The notes beneath the pieces were generated by a model that had not been told where the DNA came from, searched no databases, and was given only the letters and a program-made list of their open reading frames with translations. This document shows, piece after piece, positions 1 to 7,984 of a stretch of 64,000 nt of DNA (positions are counted from its first letter, which is position 1; each line of letters opens with the position of its first letter). A program made the translations under genes and the position numbers. This DNA is from an uncultured Trueperaceae bacterium (GTDB lineage Bacteria > Deinococcota > Deinococci > Deinococcales > Trueperaceae), in the NCBI GenBank assembly GCA_937873495.1, contig CALMXZ010000013.1, positions 1 through 64,000 on the forward strand, in the 5' to 3' direction.

Positions 1-578
1 GGCGGACCATGACGTCGAAGCGGTGGGGGGGGGGGCATGGGGGCCACCCCCCGCGCGCCAAAGCGCCCGCGGCGGCACCATCCCCCCTCAGCCGGGGGGG
101 GGCCCTCCGCCGTCACGGCCGCCCATAGAGGTGCCTGCGCCGCCTGATCGGCGGGGGGCACCGTCGGAAGACCGTCCCGCATGGCCCTCAGGTAGAAGCC
201 CGTTCCGCCCGTCACGAGGGGGACGCCGCCGCTCGCCAGTACCGAACCGATGGCCGCCTCCGCCAGGCGCACGTACTGCGCAACGGAGAACGGTTCGGAC
301 GGGTCGACGACGTCGAGCAGGTGATGCCTCACCGCCGCCCGCTCCGCCGTCGTCGGCTTGGCGGTGCCGATGTCCATGCCGCGGTAGACCTGCATGGCGT
401 CCGCCGAGACGATCTCGACGCGCACACCGGCAGCGAGGGCGGGGCCGTGCGTGCCTGCCAGCGCGAGGGCCAGGCGCATGGCGGACGCGCTCTTGCCGGA
501 GGCAGTCGGCCCCGCCAGCACCGGGATCACGGGGCGCGGCGCGTCCTGCGGACCTGTCACCGAGGCGCCTGAAGCCAT
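1..578 (-). CDS. miaA: tRNA dimethylallyltransferase MiaA, 5' part, disrupted near window edge
   Basis: Transfers a dimethylallyl group to A37 of tRNAs that read UNN codons. The N-terminus has the P-loop GPTASGKS (residues 23-30), then SADAMQVYRGMDIGTAKP and TGGTGFYLRAM, all typical of MiaA. The start is the ATG at 578. The reading frame stays open to base 1, but from about base 115 downward it no longer looks like MiaA. A plausible MiaA C-terminal stretch (RALWRAGG..., HRFDVMVR) appears in another frame, after G/C homopolymer runs (bases 27-37 and 101-108), and roughly 30 family residues are missing between. This is either a real frameshift and deletion or poor sequence at a contig end. The identity of the first 140 residues is secure. 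Confidence 0.82.
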   Translation of the reverse strand, partial: MASGASVTGPQDAPRPVIPVLAGPTASGKSASAMRLALALAGTHGPALAAGVRVEIVSADAMQVYRGMDIGTAKPTTAERAAVRHHLLDVVDPSEPFSVAQYVRLAEAAIGSVLASGGVPLVTGGTGFYLRAMRDGLPTVPPADQAAQAPLWAAVTAEGPPPAEGGWCRRGRFGARGVAPMPPPPPLRRHGP

Positions 579-625
579 GCCACAACGCTAACAAGCGGCT
601 CAAAGTCGGGTGCTAGACTCGCGCA

Positions 626-1018
626 ATGAGCATCGAAAAGTTCGGCACCGCCGGAGACATCCAGGAGCTGCTCGCGGTCAGGGACCATATCGAGGCCCTC
701 GTCGAACAGGCGAACGCGAAGCAGGCCAACGCCCCGAAGGCGGACTTCCTGGACCGCGGCGACGCCTTCCAGCTCCACCTCGAGGTGCCTGGCATCGACC
801 AGGCCGACCTCGAGATCGCGGTTGAGGACGGCGAGCTCTTGGTGGCGGGCCTGCGCGAGCCGCCGCTGTTCGACGGCCGCATGCTCTTCTCGGAGCGCGG
901 CGTCGGGCCGTTCCAGCGCTCCTTCGCGCTGCCGAGCCCGGTGAACAGGGACCTGGCCACCGCGCATCTGGCGAGCGGCGTCCTCACCGTCACGCTTCCC
1001 AAGCTCGTCGAGAGTTAG
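626..1018 (+). CDS. Hsp20/alpha-crystallin-type small heat-shock protein
   Basis: 130-residue cytoplasmic holdase-type chaperone. The alpha-crystallin domain runs from about residue 38 to the end. It shows the beta-strand pattern FQLHLEVPGIDQADLEIAVEDGELLVAG, and the family signature A.L.SGVLTVTLPK near the C-terminus. The N-terminal arm is short (about 38 residues, predicted helical) and there is essentially no C-terminal extension with an IxI motif, so oligomer assembly may differ from larger Hsp20s. It is divergent from miaA (48 bp between starts). The ATG at 626 follows no strong Shine-Dalgarno site. Confidence 0.88.
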   Translation: MSIEKFGTAGDIQELLAVRDHIEALVEQANAKQANAPKADFLDRGDAFQLHLEVPGIDQADLEIAVEDGELLVAGLREPPLFDGRMLFSERGVGPFQRSFALPSPVNRDLATAHLASGVLTVTLPKLVES

Positions 1019-1113
1019 GCGGGCCACCCGGGCTCCGCGGGCCGAGCTCGGCCCGATCGGGGGCGCCAGGGTGCCGCGCCCGCTGGGGCCGCAAGCGATC
1101 GCCAGGCGCCAGG

Positions 1114-1944
1114 TCACTCCAGGTCGACGTCCAGCTCGCCGCTGACGTTGCCGAGCACCACGACGTCGTTGCTGTCGAGGTAGTAGAGCAGGCGGTTCCC
1201 GCTCAGAACGTCCTCGCCCTTCACGCTGCGGGCCGGGTTGCCGGTGAGGATGGCCGTGCCGGCCTCCTCGTCCAGCTCGAGCCGTTCGCCCGTGGTAGTG
1301 CGGTCCTCGCTGACCACGCTCACGTTGCCCGTCAGGGTGGCGCGCTGGGCGCCGACCGCGAACTCCATGGCGTCTGCGGTGGCCCGCAGCGGCTCCCCAC
1401 CCCCGTCTGCGTCGCGCTCGAGGGCGATGGGGCCGCTCATCTCCCCCGTGTCCGCCTCGCGGTCGAGGAAGAAGCGCGTGCCCGTCACGCTCGTCTTGCC
1501 CTGCACGAGGCGCACGGTCGGTCCGCCTGCGGACGAGCGCTCGTCGATGCAGCCCGGCCGCGAGAACGTGACGCCGTCGCCGGTCAACTCCAACGTCTCC
1601 TCGCCCGCCGAGGCCTCGGCGTCGTCCGGCGTGGTGATGACGGCGAGCCTCGATGTCAGGACCGCGTCCTCGACGCGCGTCTCCACGGTGCCCGGCGCTG
1701 GCGCGTAGACGATGGTCGTGCGCTCCCCCTCCGAGCAGTTGCGGTTGTTACCGATGGTGCGCGCGCCGTCCGCTGCGAGCCCGAGGTTCGTGACCACGAG
1801 CTCGGCGTCGTCGCGCTTGATGGTGAAGGTGGTGCTCGTCTGGGCCAGCACGGTGCCGGCCGCCACGAGGGCCACGACCAGCGCTGCGAGCGCCGCCCGG
1901 CGCGGGAGCGCCGGCGTGCGCGGCCCTCGCGCCCGGCGCGTCAC
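1114..1944 (-). CDS. OstA/LptA-like periplasmic protein (second copy)
   Basis: 276 residues: a positively charged start, a membrane/signal segment at about 14-35 (AALAALVVALVAAG...LAQ), then an extracytoplasmic beta-rich region. Repeated strand patterns such as LTGNVSVVSEDRTTTGERLELDEEAGTAILTGNP match the OstA/LptA fold, in which stacked beta-taco units carry lipid between membranes. It overlaps the upstream OstA-like gene by 4 bp (ATGA), so the two are translationally coupled. Two Cys residues (N..NCSEGE and RPGCIDE) could form a disulfide. Known role by family: trans-envelope lipid or LPS transport. Whether the cargo here is LPS is unknown. Confidence 0.75.
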   Translation of the reverse strand: MTRRARGPRTPALPRRAALAALVVALVAAGTVLAQTSTTFTIKRDDAELVVTNLGLAADGARTIGNNRNCSEGERTTIVYAPAPGTVETRVEDAVLTSRLAVITTPDDAEASAGEETLELTGDGVTFSRPGCIDERSSAGGPTVRLVQGKTSVTGTRFFLDREADTGEMSGPIALERDADGGGEPLRATADAMEFAVGAQRATLTGNVSVVSEDRTTTGERLELDEEAGTAILTGNPARSVKGEDVLSGNRLLYYLDSNDVVVLGNVSGELDVDLE

Positions 1945-2927
1945 TCCGCGCCCGCTGGTCCTTCCTCGCCTGCCGGAGCGAGGGGGCGTTCCGTCAGGGC
2001 GAAGGTGGCCGCGTCGTAGACGCTCGGCACCGAGGCGTCGATGGCCTCGAAGAAGTCGTACTCGACGTCCTGCTGGATGCGGTCGGTGACGAGCGTCGTG
2101 CCGGAGTCCGCGTCGAGCGCCCGCGCCGGCTCCTCCGGGGTGCCGATGACCTCGGCGATGCCGGAGTTGTCGTCGAAGAAGACCTCGTTGCCAGTGCTGG
2201 TGATGGCGCCGTCCACCACGGTCACGTTGCCGCGCGCGTAGAGGAGCTTGGAGCCGGTCAGGACGCGGATCTCGTCGGCCGTTATAACGGTCGTCCCGCC
2301 GTCGTCGTCGAGGCGCGTGATGCGCGCCTGCGCGCCGGCGCTGGTGAGGACGCCGAGCTCGCGCCCCTCCTCGTAGATGAGCTCGCTCGCCTCTGCCGAC
2401 TGCTTGCCGTTCTGGAGCGCGACGTTGCCGCTGCTCGTGGAGCGATCCGTGTCGACGTCGAACGCGACGCTGTCGGCCGCGATCCGCACCTCGTCGTCAC
2501 CCTCGGCTTCGGGGGCCACGACCACCTCGGCGCGCCCGGCTAGGACTCCGAGGCCCGTCGCCTCGCTGTACTCGAGGCCCGGCCCGGTGGCCGTTAGGCG
2601 CCCGCGCTCGACGCGCACGCCGTCCGTGAAGGCCGCGACACGCTCCCCCCCGCGGGTGATCGACTCGCCCGCCGGCGCGCTCAACTCCACCCGGTGGCCG
2701 AAGATGCTCAAGGTCGAGACCATGGCGGTGATGCCGAAGGGCTCGGGGTGTTCGTAGACGATCGGCCCGGAGCGCAGGTTCCCGCTCTGCGTGCCGCCTG
2801 AGCCGTCGATGGTGATGATGCGCTTGCTCGTGGCCTCCTGGGCGCCGTCTTGCGCCAAGGCCTGGACGGCGAGGCCGGCCGCTAGGGCCGCGAGTAGTAG
2901 CGCGGTGCGTTTGTGACGGCTGATCAC
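1941..2927 (-). CDS. OstA/LptA-like periplasmic protein
   Basis: 328 residues with a clear Sec signal peptide (about residues 1-25, ending ALAQ). The mature part has repeated LptA-type beta units: VYEHPEPFGITAMVSTLSIFGHRVELSAP, then STSSGNVALQNGKQSAEASELIYEEG and KLLYARGNVTVVDGAITSTGNEVFFDD. At least two OstA-like repeats are visible. It lies between an LptC-like gene (4-bp overlap upstream) and a second OstA-like gene (4-bp overlap downstream), so the three form one translational unit. The likely role is a periplasmic bridge in outer-membrane lipid or LPS-like glycolipid export. Confidence 0.78.
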   Translation of the reverse strand: MISRHKRTALLLAALAAGLAVQALAQDGAQEATSKRIITIDGSGGTQSGNLRSGPIVYEHPEPFGITAMVSTLSIFGHRVELSAPAGESITRGGERVAAFTDGVRVERGRLTATGPGLEYSEATGLGVLAGRAEVVVAPEAEGDDEVRIAADSVAFDVDTDRSTSSGNVALQNGKQSAEASELIYEEGRELGVLTSAGAQARITRLDDDGGTTVITADEIRVLTGSKLLYARGNVTVVDGAITSTGNEVFFDDNSGIAEVIGTPEEPARALDADSGTTLVTDRIQQDVEYDFFEAIDASVPSVYDAATFALTERPLAPAGEEGPAGAE

Positions 2928-3490
2928 TGGTTCCTCCCGGGCGAGTCGACGATGAACTGGGCGTAACCAACCGTTCCAGGGCCGCCCGCTTCGAACTCCG
3001 TGAAATCGAAACTGATGCGCATGTCCTCGAAGACGCTCTCGCCCAGGTCCTTGCCGGTCATGACCGCGCGCGGGACCTCGAAGCGACCCGCCCGCTGGTC
3101 GATGAACACCGTGCGCGAGGCCTTGGCGCGCATGTCAAGGTCCAGGTCGTCGGCGACCAGGTGCGCGTGCATGTGATCGCCGCGCAGGTTGTCGGCCCGG
3201 TCGATGGTGACGCTCTCGGCCGTGAGGGTGAAGTCCGTCTCCCCCGCGACCACGCGGCGGCCGTCTGACACCTCGTCCAGCGTCGTCTCCTGGCGGTCAG
3301 GCGCGTAGGAGGCGGTCGGGGCGGAGAAGTACCACACCGCGTCCGGGTCGGATTGCGGGAAGAGCGTGAGGTCGACGGAGCTCAACTGGATGAGCGCGCC
3401 AGGGACGGTCGGCCGCGCCTGCGGCCGCAGCGCCAGAACGACGAGGCCCGCGACCACGACGATGAAAGCCAACGCTGCCCAGCGCACCAT
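2924..3490 (-). CDS. LptC-like inner-membrane-anchored protein
   Basis: 188 residues with one N-terminal transmembrane helix (about 5-24, ALAFIVVVAGLVVLAL) followed by a beta-rich periplasmic domain, the size and topology of LptC. The strand text (VWYFSAPTASYAPDRQETTLDEVSDGRRV) resembles the LptC signature in which modified lipids are handed from the LptFG exporter to LptA. It is the first of three overlapping genes with the two OstA-like proteins. No LptB, F or G is in the window. Placement by topology and neighbours is firmer than sequence identity. Confidence 0.7.
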   Translation of the reverse strand: MVRWAALAFIVVVAGLVVLALRPQARPTVPGALIQLSSVDLTLFPQSDPDAVWYFSAPTASYAPDRQETTLDEVSDGRRVVAGETDFTLTAESVTIDRADNLRGDHMHAHLVADDLDLDMRAKASRTVFIDQRAGRFEVPRAVMTGKDLGESVFEDMRISFDFTEFEAGGPGTVGYAQFIVDSPGRNQ

Positions 3491-3570
3491 ACGGCGAGAC
3501 TACCAGCGAGCGTGACTGAGAAAGGTGACCCCGGCGATAACCGAAGGCTTAGCGAGGCCGACCAGATCTG

Positions 3571-4047
3571 TCAGTCGAAGGTGACGGCCACCACGCGGTA
3601 GACGGCGGCGCCGACGGGCATCTGCACCGTGACGTCGTCGCCGACGCGGCGTCCGACGAGGCTCCGCCCGAGCGGCGACTCGTCGCTGACGCGCCCCTCG
3701 AGGATGTCGGCCTCGTGCGTGCCGACGAGGTGGAACACGACGCTCTCGCCGTCCTGCGACCGCAGGGTGAGCGAGGCTCCGAGGCGCGCGACGGCCTCGC
3801 CGCCGTCCTCGTGCTCGACGACCACGGCGCGGTGGACGAGCTCCTCGAGGTCGGCGATGCGTGCCTCGTTGGCGCTCTGCAGCAGCCGGGCCTCGTCGTA
3901 AGCGGCGCTCTCGCGCAGGTCGCCGTCCGCGAGGGCGGCGCCCATGTAGTCGGCGAGCTCCTGCCGCTTGTCTTCCTTCAAGTAGCGAAGCTCTTCCTTG
4001 AGCTTCTCGAGCCCGCGCGCGGTCATCTGGATGGGTTCCTTGGACAC
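3571..4047 (-). CDS. greA: transcription elongation factor GreA
   Basis: 158 residues, the usual GreA length. The N-terminal coiled coil (about residues 1-75) starts QMTARGLEKLKEELRYLK and contains the acidic tip ENGDLRE-like sequence as DGDLRESAAY, which projects into the RNA polymerase secondary channel to trigger cleavage of backtracked RNA. The C-terminal FKBP-like domain has the hallmark VSDESPLGRSLVGRRVGD. The start chosen is the GTG at 4047, preceded by GGTGAGGAG at good spacing. A longer reading frame from 4197 adds 50 Arg/Cys-rich residues unlike the family. It is transcribed towards the Lpt genes, 80 bp upstream of them. Confidence 0.93.
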   Translation of the reverse strand: MSKEPIQMTARGLEKLKEELRYLKEDKRQELADYMGAALADGDLRESAAYDEARLLQSANEARIADLEELVHRAVVVEHEDGGEAVARLGASLTLRSQDGESVVFHLVGTHEADILEGRVSDESPLGRSLVGRRVGDDVTVQMPVGAAVYRVVAVTFD

Positions 4048-4159
4048 TGTGCTCCTCACCTGGCGGGGGTAGGCTCCCGCTCCTGAACGCCACCCACGGC
4101 GGGCTTGGCGGCAAGCGAGTCGGCGGAAGCATCGGACCGCCGGGCAACGTCCGGTGGGG

Positions 4160-4190
4160 ATTATATGCCGGACCAACGCGCTCACGTCAG
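4160..4190 (-). promoter_or_regulatory. putative promoter of greA
   Basis: On the minus strand a perfect TATAAT (4165-4160) lies about 110 bp upstream of the greA GTG. The -35 region is poor: CTGACG at 4190-4185, with a 19-bp spacer. AT-rich hexamers are rare in this GC-rich sequence, which is the main support. Confidence 0.4.
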
Positions 4191-4256
4191 GGGGCACTTC
4201 CCATTCCGGGTGAACCCGAACCCCTTGCCGCTCTCCGTCGGCGCTACCATGCGCTC

Positions 4257-5369
4257 GTGGCGGCTAGGGATCGAGCGGAAGCGGGTGGTGCGCGGCCCGC
4301 TGGTCGCGCCGCCGCCCGCGAGCTGATCCTCCGCCACGGATGGAACACCACGGTCTACCAGGTCCTCAACCCCGATATCCGGCACTGGTTCACGCCCGAC
4401 GGTGAGGCGCTCGTCGGCTACGTCCAGCACGCCGGAGTGAGGGTGGTGGCCGGCGCTCCCGTCTGCGACTACGCCCGTCTGCCCGAGGTCGCGCGGGAGT
4501 TCGAGCGGGACGCCAGAGCCGAGGGCCTCGACACGTGCTACTTCGCAGTGGAGCCGCGCTGGTTGGAGCTCGTCAGACGCCGCTCGGAAGTGGCGCTCAT
4601 CGGAGCCCAGCCCGTTTGGGACGCCGCGACGTGGCGGGAGGCGGTCGACGCTCACGCGTCCCTGCGCGCGCAGTTCAACCGCGCGCGCAACAAGGGGGTG
4701 GCGGTCGAGCGCTGGCCGCTGGCGCGCCTCGTCACTGGTCAGCCCGGCGCCGCCGAGCTCCGTGGCCTGCGCGAGCGGTGGGCGGCCGCGCACGGGTTGC
4801 CGCCGCTCGGCTTCCTCACCGGCGTGGAGCTGCTGCCCGAGGACGCCGAACCCGACGGGCCCCTGACGCTGGACAGGCGTCTGTACGTCGCGTCGCGCCT
4901 TGGCGCGCCCGTCGGTTACCTGGTCGCCTCGCCCATCCCGATGCGCGGCGGCTGGCTCATCGAACAGGTCGTACGCGATCCGGCGGCACCCAACGGCACG
5001 GCGGAACTCCTCATAGACTCTGCGGCCACCGACCTGGCGAGCCTGGGCGCGAGCCGCCTCACGCTCGGCCTCTGCCCCCTCTCGCGCATGCACCGCCCCG
5101 TCGAAGAACCCCGCCGCGAGAGCCCGGCCTGGCTGAGGGTTGCGTTCGCCTGGGGCTACGCTCACGGCAGGCGCTTCTACGACTTCGCCGGCCTCGAAGC
5201 CTTCAAGGAGAAGTTCTGGCCGCCGCGCTGGGAGCCGATCTACCTGGTAGGGGGCGAGCGCATCGGGCTGCGGACGCTGTACGCGGTGGCAGCGGCGTTC
5301 ACGGGCGGGCGCCCGGTTGCCGCCTTGGCGCAAGGGGTGCGGAGGGCGTATGGGCCGCGGTGGCGGTGA
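4257..5369 (+). CDS. DUF2156 / phosphatidylglycerol lysyltransferase C-terminal-like protein
   Basis: 370 residues with no membrane segments. The whole length resembles the soluble GNAT-fold catalytic domain of lysylphosphatidylglycerol synthases (DUF2156): an early NPDIRHWFTPDGEALVGYVQHAGVRVVAGAPV, a middle RAQFNRARNKG, and the characteristic end FKEKFWPPRWEPIYLV. In full-length MprF enzymes this domain moves an aminoacyl group from tRNA to a membrane lipid. Here the N-terminal flippase part is absent, as in many stand-alone DUF2156 proteins, so the acyl acceptor cannot be assigned. The GTG start at 4257 is taken because the coding signal begins there; an ATG at 4249 is in another frame. Confidence 0.72.
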   Translation: MAARDRAEAGGARPAGRAAARELILRHGWNTTVYQVLNPDIRHWFTPDGEALVGYVQHAGVRVVAGAPVCDYARLPEVAREFERDARAEGLDTCYFAVEPRWLELVRRRSEVALIGAQPVWDAATWREAVDAHASLRAQFNRARNKGVAVERWPLARLVTGQPGAAELRGLRERWAAAHGLPPLGFLTGVELLPEDAEPDGPLTLDRRLYVASRLGAPVGYLVASPIPMRGGWLIEQVVRDPAAPNGTAELLIDSAATDLASLGASRLTLGLCPLSRMHRPVEEPRRESPAWLRVAFAWGYAHGRRFYDFAGLEAFKEKFWPPRWEPIYLVGGERIGLRTLYAVAAAFTGGRPVAALAQGVRRAYGPRWR

Positions 5370-5530
5370 GGGCTTTGGGGCAGGCCGCGTCGAGGTGGCC
5401 GTCGCCGCTGAGCGGCCGCTGAGGCCGCCCGCACCTGGGGTACAATCTGGTTCCGCGACCCGCCGGGGTCCGCGCGTGCCTCACACACGGCGGCTCGTAG
5501 GGATCGTGGCCGAGCGGACGCGGACGTTAG

Positions 5531-5606
5531 GGGCCCTTAGCTCAGCGGTTAGAGCAGTCGACTCATAATCGATTGGTCGCTGGTTCAAATCCAGCAGGGC
5601 CCACCA
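5531..5606 (+). tRNA. tRNA-Ile2 (anticodon CAU, lysidine type)
   Basis: A full cloverleaf: acceptor arms GGGCCCT / AGGGCCC pair perfectly, the D-arm is AGCTCAGCGGTTAGAGC, the anticodon loop is CTCATAA (CAU), the T-arm is GCTGG-TTCAAAT-CCAGC, and CCA is encoded at the 3' end. CAU could mean Met, but the body closely matches bacterial tRNA-Ile2 (for example E. coli ileX, recalled from memory), whose CAU wobble base is changed to lysidine by TilS to read AUA. The 3' half is the integration site of the neighbouring island, so the 3' part now in place probably came with the element. Confidence 0.93.
5562..5605 (+). repeat. attL-type direct repeat inside tRNA-Ile2
   Basis: The left copy of the 44-bp repeat covers the anticodon loop, variable region, T-arm and acceptor 3' strand of the tRNA. 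It differs from the right copy at three positions (5579 G/A, 5595 C/T, 5602 C/T). Confidence 0.85.
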
Positions 5607-5613
5607 ACGATAA

Positions 5614-5645
5614 CCCCGCCTAGGACGCGATAATCCGAGGCGGGG
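5614..5645 (+). terminator. stem-loop after tRNA-Ile2
   Basis: CCCCGCCT (5614-5621) pairs with AGGCGGGG (5638-5645), followed by CTTCTC. It is placed to end tRNA transcription. The run of T is weak and the loop (16 nt) is long. Confidence 0.4.
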
Positions 5646-5649
5646 CTTC

Positions 5650-6561
5650 TCAATTCGGGCCCGCCTCCACGCGATTACCACCAAGAATTACCACCTTGCG
5701 GTTCTCGGAACCTGTCAGCTGCGCCAGCGTCAGGGCGGCGCGAGGCGTGGCGCGCTCGAAGAAGTGCGCGTATCGCATGAGCGTGAACCCTGGGTCTTCA
5801 TGGCCGAGCTGCCGCGCCAAGTCGACCACGTTAGTGCCGGCAGCGATCGACATGCTGGCGAAGGTGTACCGGAGGTCGTGTATTCGGATGGGTGCGTCGC
5901 CGGCTCGGGCCGACCAGAACCGCGGTGCCCGTAGCAGGTTCGAGTGGTTGCCCATGCGCCCGGTGCTCGTAGGGAACATCAGTGGCGACTCGATGCGCGC
6001 CTCGGCGAGCCCGGCGCGGTGCCGCTGCAGGGTAGATACCGTGTCATCCGCCAGGGTGAGGATGCGGTTGCTTGCGGCTGACTTGGGTGCTGTCACGTCA
6101 CCGTAGCTGTTCATGGTGCGAGCGACATGCAGCCTGTTGCCGGTGAGGTCGTCCCATTCGAGGGCGAGCAGCTCGCCTGCGCGCAGGCCTGCCGTGAGCG
6201 CCAGGTAGAACAGTGCGTGGTAATCGGCGCCTTCGCCAAGCGTCGTGTTGGTGAAGGCGATGATCTCGCCTGCGGTCCAGACCGTGAGCACCTTCGCCTC
6301 GTGCTTGAGGGATCGCACCGGACGCGCGGGGTTGGCCGCTATGAGGCCCAGGACCATCGCGTCATCCAGGGCGTTGCCGAGGATGCCTTTGGCCTGGTTG
6401 GTGGCTCTGGCCGTGAGGGTGATGGTGCGGCGACTCTCTTTGCCGGCGGTGGTGCGGTGGTAGACGTACGTGACCTGCTTGCCGACGATCTCGCGCATCA
6501 TGCGCTGCACGTCCGCCGGGGTGATACTCGTGAGCTTATGTCGACCGAGGATCGACTTCAC
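5650..6561 (-). CDS. tyrosine recombinase (phage-type integrase), N-terminus compromised
   Basis: Site-specific recombinase of the island. From the GTG at 6561 it is 303 residues, with the full catalytic set: Arg127 (TAGLRAGEL), Lys160 (TAPKSAASNR), His228/Arg231 (IHDLRYTFAS), His254 (QLGHED) and the nucleophile Tyr264 (LMRYAHFF). The core-binding domain starts upstream of this GTG: clear integrase N-terminal sequence is read in the same frame up to about 6830, yet there is no ATG, GTG or TTG between the stop at 6870-6868 and 6561. Either the true start was lost by a small frameshift, or a rare start codon such as CTG is used. It ends 43 bp from the tRNA and is probably responsible for integration there. 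Confidence 0.85.
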   Translation of the reverse strand: MKSILGRHKLTSITPADVQRMMREIVGKQVTYVYHRTTAGKESRRTITLTARATNQAKGILGNALDDAMVLGLIAANPARPVRSLKHEAKVLTVWTAGEIIAFTNTTLGEGADYHALFYLALTAGLRAGELLALEWDDLTGNRLHVARTMNSYGDVTAPKSAASNRILTLADDTVSTLQRHRAGLAEARIESPLMFPTSTGRMGNHSNLLRAPRFWSARAGDAPIRIHDLRYTFASMSIAAGTNVVDLARQLGHEDPGFTLMRYAHFFERATPRAALTLAQLTGSENRKVVILGGNRVEAGPN

Positions 6562-6867
6562 GTGCGCGAGCTCCGCTCGGTACGTAGCGATCGCGCTCGG
6601 CTTGACCTCGAGCGCCTTCTGCTCGAGCCAGTCGTCGAGGTAGGCGGTGAGGGTGAGGGTCTTGTGTCGTGTGGCCGTCAGCCCGAGGGAGCGCTGTCGC
6701 CTGAGGTCGTCGAGCTTGGCCTGGCATTCCGCTTGGGTCTTGCCGTAGACCCAACGGCGGTCTGGTCGGCCGTCGGGGTGGGTGCCGACGGTGAGACCGC
6801 CGCGCCGCCTGCCGCGCCACTTGTGAGGGCGAGTGCCTAGACCGTCGGCGTTACAGTCATGTGGGGG
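6562..6867 (-). other. in-frame N-terminal integrase coding sequence lacking a standard start codon
   Basis: Continuing the integrase frame upstream gives an arm-type DNA-binding and SAM-like N-terminus: GLTVGTHPDGRPDRRWVYGK, then TQAECQAKLDDLRRQRSLGL and TLTLTAYLDDWLEQKALEVK. This is typical integrase sequence. The frame is closed at 6870-6868 (TAG). An ATG in a neighbouring frame (6860-6858) would give MTVTPTV and then stop, consistent with a one- or two-base indel near 6840. Confidence 0.65.
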
Positions 6868-6991
6868 CTAGTCAGTCTTCTGTGCTGTCGTGCTGTTGCC
6901 ATGTGCACGTAGCGATACGAGCCTCATTACGACCCCTCATATAGCGCTCCTCCCTGGTTCTGAGTTGCTTCACGGGTGGGCTATGAAGTTG

Positions 6992-7984
6992 TTAAGAGGT
7001 GGCGAACCCCGCGAGGTGCGCCAGTTCCTCAAAGTCGCTGGGTGGTAACGGCCAGGCCTCACGTGCCAGGTGCCACCGCTCTTCCATCAAGTAGAAGACC
7101 AGCAAGACCCCAGGCGCGCGGAAGAGCAATCGATCGTCGGCATGTTTCTCAATGACGTCAATTAACACTGGTCGTCCATCAACATATTTCGCGACCGCCT
7201 CTGCGGTGTCTACATCTCGCAGCTGCTTCACGTAGGCCGTTAGAAGGATGTCATTTAACAATCCGTCCACGGCGACCGTATCGAGTTTTGTCGCGTAATA
7301 CTTCGATAGGCCGTGCTCCATTTCCTCGAGCCGCGCGGTAGCATCCTTCATCGTACGAGCGACGAGTTCGAAGGTGTCATCGGTGCTTTCAATCATCGCC
7401 GCTCCTCTCGCTATTCGCCGTACGAGGTCATTATTCTCTTTCAGCTCACCCTTGTAAGTGGTGTTATGCGTGAGCTCGGAATGCGCGTGCTGGAGAAGCG
7501 TCTTGACCTGGACCTCGCACACAGTGCCAGGCGGCACAACGTGTCCAAAGGCGACCGTATCAGCAACTGGCTCAACGTGGATGTGTACCGCGACGTAATC
7601 AAACTCCTTCGGGTTCTTGGGTAGTTCGAGCTTGAAGCTGCGGTCGATTCGCGCGCTCCAAGCCTCAGAGCTGAGGATGAACTCCACGACCTCGTCTGCG
7701 TTTGATTGAAGTAGCGTGACGAAGCGCACGCCAACTTGGTCCGTGATGCCAGTGAGCGGGTCCGCATACTCCTTGTTTTCCTGCACCCTGTAGAGGGCCT
7801 TTGTAATGAACGAGTCGAGGTCTTTGACCCTTATGGCTGGTGGAACTGCCCAAAAGGCTGTCTTCACGGCTGTCTCGCGGTTCCGGAACCGACGCCGGAC
7901 AGCACGAGAGATGAACAGGCCCCATGCGCGCAACACTTCGCGCTTCGCCGCAAAAGCCTCACGGAGCTCTTGCTCTCGAGTCAT
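6992..7984 (-). CDS. RelA/SpoT nucleotidyltransferase-domain protein
   Basis: 330 residues. The RelA/SpoT synthetase domain spans about residues 45-180: a basic IRVKDLDSFITKAL segment, TDQVGVR (81-87; the metal-binding Asp and G-loop Arg), DYVAVH (129-134) and the EVQVKTLLQHAHSELTH block (157-173), which matches the ExQ(V)(R/K)T...H..(A/S)E..H signature. These catalytic positions look intact. There is no HD hydrolase, TGS or ACT domain, so it is a small-alarmone-synthetase-like enzyme with a C-terminal region (180-330) I do not recognise. The family makes (p)ppGpp or related alarmones, pyrophosphorylates tRNA, or acts as a toxin. It overlaps the upstream NdpA-like gene by 4 bp. It has more A/T than its neighbours and sits in a mobile island. 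Confidence 0.82.
   Translation of the reverse strand: MTREQELREAFAAKREVLRAWGLFISRAVRRRFRNRETAVKTAFWAVPPAIRVKDLDSFITKALYRVQENKEYADPLTGITDQVGVRFVTLLQSNADEVVEFILSSEAWSARIDRSFKLELPKNPKEFDYVAVHIHVEPVADTVAFGHVVPPGTVCEVQVKTLLQHAHSELTHNTTYKGELKENNDLVRRIARGAAMIESTDDTFELVARTMKDATARLEEMEHGLSKYYATKLDTVAVDGLLNDILLTAYVKQLRDVDTAEAVAKYVDGRPVLIDVIEKHADDRLLFRAPGVLLVFYLMEERWHLAREAWPLPPSDFEELAHLAGFATS

Noticed and set aside
1039-1054. Terminator hairpin after the Hsp20 gene
   Set aside because: GGGCCGAGCTCGGCCC is a perfect palindrome without room for a normal loop and without a T-run; it may be chance in GC-rich sequence.
4182-5333. Minus-strand open frame of 383 codons
   Set aside because: Complement of the DUF2156 gene; the plus-strand reading has clear family blocks.
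5531-5606. tRNA-Met (CAU)
   Set aside because: The body, especially AGCTCAG..GGTTAGAGCAG..CGACTCATAATCG, follows the tRNA-Ile2 pattern rather than elongator or initiator Met.
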